Of a DNA stretch of 13,621 nucleotides, positions 12,267-13,621 are shown in pieces. Source of the DNA: Acidobacteriota bacterium. GTDB lineage: Bacteria; Acidobacteriota; Terriglobia; Acidiferrales; UBA7541. The notes under the pieces are model-generated. The model saw only the letters and a list, made by a program, of their open reading frames with translations. It had not been told where the DNA came from and did not search any database. The stretch is taken from contig PMOP01000457.1 in the NCBI GenBank assembly GCA_003161495.1, positions 976 through 14,596 of the forward strand. Direction: 5' to 3'. Position 1 is the stretch's first letter. The number at the start of each line of letters is the position of its first letter. Both the position numbers and the translations under genes were made by a program.

Positions 12267-13598
12267 GTGTTGTCCAACGGCGAGAATCTCCAAATAAAAA
12301 ATCCACAACACACTGGCCAATCGCAACCAGGCGGCGGCCAAAACAAAAATACAGAACACCGGCAATTGGAAGCGTGGCAACGCACACTCGTGCTCTGCAT
12401 ACTCTCCCTCGCCTTCGTTGCCAGTTTTTTCGTGTACGCGCGCCGCTCCGTGGACTTCGCCGGTTACGCCGCGGTCGGCCAGGCTTTCTTCGACGGCCGC
12501 GATATTTACCTCGACACTCCCGTGGGCGCAAACACGTGGCCGCCTTTTTTCAGCTTAGCCGCCGTGCCGTTGGGCTTGCTCGATCGAGTCTCGCCTTATT
12601 TCGCGCGTATCGTCTGGATCGCGCTCACCTGGGCTTCGATTTTTTGGGCGCTCGATCTGATTGCCCAACTGCTTTACGGCAAGCGCTTGAGATTTCGCCC
12701 GTATGAGAATTCTCTCGCCATAACTTCTCCGGAATTGCTCATCCCGTTCGCGCTCACACTTCCGTTCCTCATCAATAATTTCGAGCTGCTGCAAATTAAC
12801 ATGATTCTTTTTTCGCTGGCGCTTTGGGGACTTGTCCTGCAAGCAAAAGGGCGCGAAGCTTCGGGCGGAATTGCACTAGCCGCGGCAGCCGCGATGAAAG
12901 TGATGGCCATCGCTTTCCTGCCCTATTTGCTTTACCGGAAGCGCTGGCGCGCGGCGCTCTGGATGGCGGCGGCCTCGCTCGTTTTTTTCTTCAGCCCGGC
13001 GCTCTTTCTCGGCTGGCCGAAATTTTGGAGTGGGGTGGCGTTGTGGCCCGTGGCGCTGCGCGCCAGTTGGGGCGCCGGAAACGCGCACCAATCCGTCTAT
13101 TCCATGTGGGACCGCATTTTGGGTTACGGACATATTCCGTTTGCGGTTCCAGGAACGTTTATGCTGCCCTTGAGCGGCGCTCGCAGCGCGAAGCTGGCTT
13201 GGGAGATCTCCTGCGCCGCGGTTGCCGTGCTCGGCGCAATCGCATTTCGCGGAGTGCCGCGCCCCGATTCTCGCTGGGCGCAGGTTGAATGGGCCGCGGT
13301 GTTTGTCGCCTCGACGATCCTGAGTCCGCTGACGCGCAAACCGTATCTAGTGGTGCTGCTCCTGCCCTACGCGCTGCTTTACGCCGCCTTGCAGTCGACG
13401 GATCTTGATGCGCGCACGCGACGCGTCCTGCGCACCGTCATGCTCGTGTCCTTCGCGCTCAGTCTGCCAACTCTTCACGACCTGATTGGAAAATCACTGG
13501 CCGTCAGGTTGGAGATGGGTTCCGTCGTGACCTACGGATCGCTGATCATGCTCGGCGGCCTGCTCTGGTACCGCGGCCGCGCGAATTTGGGAACCTAG
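12267..13598 (+). CDS. GT87/DUF2029-type multi-pass membrane glycosyltransferase (443 aa)
   Basis: An integral membrane protein with about nine to ten hydrophobic segments, the first near residues 40-58. It matches the DUF2029/GT87 pattern: polyprenyl-phosphate-mannose-dependent mannosyltransferases of the GT-C fold. Visible marks are D63 in DFAGY just after the first helix (the region of the catalytic Asp in GT-C enzymes), WPPF at 91-94, and the KVMAIAFLPYLLYRKRWRAAL loop. The start is uncertain: GTG at 12267 has GGAG at 12261-12264 only 2 nt upstream, TTG at 12270 is better spaced, and the first 35 residues are Gln/Asn/Gly-rich and may be partly untranslated. The sugar donor and acceptor are unknown; the role is probably in envelope glycans or glycolipids. 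It lies 130 bp after OsmC and is likely a separate unit. Confidence 0.8.
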   Translation: MLSNGENLQIKNPQHTGQSQPGGGQNKNTEHRQLEAWQRTLVLCILSLAFVASFFVYARRSVDFAGYAAVGQAFFDGRDIYLDTPVGANTWPPFFSLAAVPLGLLDRVSPYFARIVWIALTWASIFWALDLIAQLLYGKRLRFRPYENSLAITSPELLIPFALTLPFLINNFELLQINMILFSLALWGLVLQAKGREASGGIALAAAAAMKVMAIAFLPYLLYRKRWRAALWMAAASLVFFFSPALFLGWPKFWSGVALWPVALRASWGAGNAHQSVYSMWDRILGYGHIPFAVPGTFMLPLSGARSAKLAWEISCAAVAVLGAIAFRGVPRPDSRWAQVEWAAVFVASTILSPLTRKPYLVVLLLPYALLYAALQSTDLDARTRRVLRTVMLVSFALSLPTLHDLIGKSLAVRLEMGSVVTYGSLIMLGGLLWYRGRANLGT

Positions 13599-13599
13599 T

Positions 13600-13621
13600 G
13601 GCGTAGGCTTCAGCCTGTGGG
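13600..13621. repeat. Interspersed-repeat-like palindrome at the window edge (cut off)
   Basis: AGGCT-TC-AGCCT (13605-13616) in the context GGCG..GTGGG directly after the last stop codon. This resembles the short palindromic repeats (GCAGGCTTCAGCCTGC type) that I recall as frequent between genes in Acidobacteriota genomes. The rest lies outside the window. Confidence 0.45.

Overview
The window looks like chromosomal DNA of an Acidobacteriota species. The clearest pointer is the secreted VWA-type protein at 3754-4866, which has the layout of the 'acidobacterial VWFA-related' family (TIGR03436). The PilZ-like protein with a helical tail, the OmpA-like barrel, and an interspersed-repeat-like palindrome at the right edge fit the same source. 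Most starts have a Shine-Dalgarno sequence. No tRNA, rRNA, transposase, CRISPR array or phage gene was seen.

Layout, left to right. 1-528 is non-coding, with small dyads only. 529-3672 (+) is a 1047-aa exported protein of unknown function. 3754-4866 (+) is a secreted VWFA-related protein with a degenerate metal site. 5012-5065 is a possible 17-codon ORF overlapping the start of the next gene. 5058-5795 (+) is a PilZ-like protein with a helical tail. Convergent to it, 5870-6376 (-) is a small outer-membrane beta-barrel protein. After about 300 non-coding bases, 6676-8274 (-) is an AsmA-like inner-membrane-anchored protein. A divergent regulatory region (8275-8674) separates it from a rightward sulfur cluster: sulfite reductase with a C-terminal helical extension (8675-10930), a conserved-looking 192-aa protein of unknown function (11002-11580), and an OsmC-family thiol peroxidase (11615-12136). 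A perfect 10-bp stem-loop follows. The last gene is a GT87/DUF2029-type multi-pass membrane glycosyltransferase (12267-13598).

The most interesting element is the leader in front of the sulfite reductase gene. A good sigma70 promoter (8434-8461) drives a leader of about 205 nt. It contains an unannotated 26-codon ORF (8474-8554, GTG start) with seven cysteines, including the tract CFCCCC, then mutually exclusive antiterminator (8535-8586) and terminator (8582-8621) structures. The geometry matches ribosome-mediated transcription attenuation. Scarce Cys-tRNA would stall the ribosome on the Cys tract and leave the antiterminator arm free. Plentiful cysteine would let the ribosome reach the stop codon, cover that arm and allow termination. 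This points to a cysteine-sensing attenuator controlling sulfite-to-sulfide reduction, and it supports sulfite rather than nitrite as the physiological substrate. The promoter also sits inside a set of repeated ACTTTCT/AGAAAGT elements, so a second layer of control by a DNA-binding regulator is plausible.

All calls come from reading the sequence and recalling protein families; no database search was run.
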